Shown piece after piece: positions 62,736 through 64,000 of a stretch of DNA of 64,000 nucleotides. The translations under genes were made by a program, and so were the position numbers. A model generated the notes under the pieces. It saw only the letters and a program-made list of their open reading frames with translations. It did no database searches and was not told where the DNA came from. The stretch is from Roseobacter weihaiensis (GTDB lineage: Bacteria > Pseudomonadota > Alphaproteobacteria > Rhodobacterales > Rhodobacteraceae), in contig NZ_JACNMO010000001.1 in NCBI RefSeq assembly GCF_020622345.1, positions 248,001-312,000 on the forward strand. Reading direction: 5' to 3'. Position 1 is the first letter of the stretch. The number at the start of each line of letters is the position of its first letter.

Positions 62736-64000
62736 CTACTGGCCAAGGGCAATCCCCTCGCGACGCGGGTCCGCCCCACCCTGCAGGATCGGTCCAATCG
62801 AAATCGCATGCAGGCCAGAGGTGAGCGCGCGTGTGTCAACCTCGAACCCCAGCGCGGTCAGCGGGTCTGCCAGGGCTTCTGCCGCCGTGCCTTCTTCCAG
62901 ATCATAGGTGCCAAAGCGGTTGACCGCATGCGGCACAGAAACGGCCTGCTGAACATCCATGCCCCAATCCAGATGGGCGATGATGCTTTCGGCCACATAG
63001 CCGATAATCCGGCTCCCGCCGGGGCTGCCGATGGCCAGCACGGGCATGCCGTCCTTCATCACGATTGTGGGTGCCATGGAAGATCGGGGCCGCTTGCCCG
63101 GCTCAACCCGGTTGGCAATAGGCACGCCGTCCTCGTGGCTGCGAAAGGAAAAATCCGTCAGCTCGTTGTTCAACAGGAACCCCCGCACCATCAGCCGGCT
63201 GCCAAAACCGTTTTCAATCGTGGTGGTCATCGATGCCACATTGCCCGCAGCATCCACGATCACGAAATGGGACGTCGAGGGGAACTCGAGCGATACGTCA
63301 TCCGCCCAATTGAGCGTGTGGTCAAAGACAGGTGCGCCGGGCGCTACCTCATCCAGCGCAGCATCCCCAGCCAGCAAACCTGCCCGGTCGGCCAGATAGG
63401 CCGGGTCGATCAGACCCTCGACCGGCACCGGCACATAATCACTGTCGGCCATATAGCGCCCGCGATCCGCAAAAGCGAGCCGCGAGGCATCCCCGATCAG
63501 GCGGCGGACCTGGGGGTCCGCAGGCCCGGCGCTCAGATCAAACCCGTCGAGCATCCCCAGGATCTGCCCCACGGTCAAAGCCCCGGAGGACGGCGGGCCC
63601 ATGCCGCAGACCTCATGTGCCCTGTAGCTGGCACAGACCGGGGCGCGCTCCTTCACCGCATAAACGCTCAGGTCCAGCGTGGAGAGCACGCCCGGATTGC
63701 CCGGCGCGGTCTGAACGGCCGCCACGATGTCCTGCGCAATCTCACCGGTATAGAAGGCCGTGGCCCCTTCTGCCGCGAGCTGGCGCAGGGTGTCTGCATA
63801 ATCGGCATTCACAAGGGTCTCCCCCACCGTCAGCGGCTCGCCTTCGGGGAGAAAATAGCTTGCCGTCTCTTCAAAGCGCGCCAGACGCTCCTTGTCGTTT
63901 TCAATAAGCCCCGCCAGACGCGGCGAGACCGGGAAACCGCCCTCTGCCAGCTCAATGGCCGGGGTGAGCAGGTCTGCCCAAGGCAGGCTCCCCCAGCGGA
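62736..64000 (-). CDS. ggt: Gamma-glutamyltransferase, N-terminus cut by window edge
   Basis: The frame is open to the right edge, giving 421 codons; the missing N-terminal part contains the signal peptide and start. Visible motifs include the autoprocessing threonine in PSTSHFVIVDAAG, SMTTTIENGFGS, and the downstream GSPGGSRI oxyanion/substrate segment. GGT cleaves glutathione in the periplasm and self-processes into two chains. The visible sequence starts RWGSLPWADLLTPAIELAEG. A start codon inside this window (GTG 63827) is rejected because the family sequence continues upstream. Confidence 0.93.
   Translation of the reverse strand, partial: RWGSLPWADLLTPAIELAEGGFPVSPRLAGLIENDKERLARFEETASYFLPEGEPLTVGETLVNADYADTLRQLAAEGATAFYTGEIAQDIVAAVQTAPGNPGVLSTLDLSVYAVKERAPVCASYRAHEVCGMGPPSSGALTVGQILGMLDGFDLSAGPADPQVRRLIGDASRLAFADRGRYMADSDYVPVPVEGLIDPAYLADRAGLLAGDAALDEVAPGAPVFDHTLNWADDVSLEFPSTSHFVIVDAAGNVASMTTTIENGFGSRLMVRGFLLNNELTDFSFRSHEDGVPIANRVEPGKRPRSSMAPTIVMKDGMPVLAIGSPGGSRIIGYVAESIIAHLDWGMDVQQAVSVPHAVNRFGTYDLEEGTAAEALADPLTALGFEVDTRALTSGLHAISIGPILQGGADPRREGIALGQ

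Overview
The window looks like chromosomal core DNA of a marine alphaproteobacterium of the Rhodobacteraceae (Roseobacter group). This is inferred from the F1-ATPase operon order atpHAGDC, the aa3-oxidase subunit IV peptide, a long-chain polyprenyl synthase of the solanesyl type, ETF-ubiquinone oxidoreductase, phaAB, many GTG starts behind AAGGAG-type ribosome sites, tight 4-nt ATGA overlaps and evenly GC-rich coding sequence. Species cannot be fixed by reading. I see no prophage, insertion sequence, CRISPR array, rRNA or tRNA gene. Both window edges cut a gene (atpC on the left, a gamma-glutamyltransferase on the right).

Layout. 1-4.6 kb: ATP synthase F1 operon (minus strand). 4.9-9.0 kb: a methyltransferase diverging from glyoxalase II, then ClpA. 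9.2-12.4 kb: a two-gene MotA/MotB-like proton-channel pair with a very long coiled coil. 12.5-17.7 kb: ChaC, a DUF2125 protein, an extensin-like/TyrA/HisC gene string with 4-nt overlaps, and rpsD with a clear promoter, leader and terminator. 17.8-21.6 kb: Tag glycosylase, a stand-alone EAL protein, and phaA-phaB. 21.6-24.1 kb: a 39-codon gene opposite a LysR regulator, a YdcH-type peptide, TrmN6-like methyltransferase and a DUF2007 protein. 24.1-31.2 kb: polyprenyl synthase converging on ispE, a TPR protein, ETF-QO, a SoxR-type regulator facing a VOC gene across a textbook MerR-family promoter, and greA.

31.2-38.2 kb: a molybdenum-cofactor operon in which FdhD and MobA share one uninterrupted reading frame, then MobB, then a MoeA carrying a 290-residue extra N-terminal domain; azlCD; a lipoprotein; and a 44-residue cytochrome oxidase subunit IV. 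38.3-44.2 kb: acyl-CoA dehydrogenase/MBL hydrolase/small protein operon, threonylcarbamoyl-AMP synthase, YqgE and a DsbD-alpha-like secreted protein. 44.2-51.1 kb: an RND pump and its adaptor, MoaB, a LysE exporter and a uracil-DNA glycosylase lacking most of its iron-sulfur ligands. 51.2-54.8 kb: pyrB, an inner-membrane-anchored protein, a catalytically degenerate dihydroorotase, plsY and a 97-residue protein. 54.8-64 kb: a solitary ectoine synthase, an aldo/keto reductase-flavin oxidase-DUF938 operon, a dimethylglycine-dehydrogenase-like enzyme, a lipase-like protein, a D-lactate/glycolate dehydrogenase and a gamma-glutamyltransferase.

Most of the window is housekeeping. The items I consider most worth following up are the MotAB-like pair, the two Moco gene fusions, the SoxR-VOC switch, the pyrB-membrane protein-pseudo-dihydroorotase string, the cluster-less family-4 UDG, the RND permease with extra C-terminal helices and several tiny genes that automated calling can miss.
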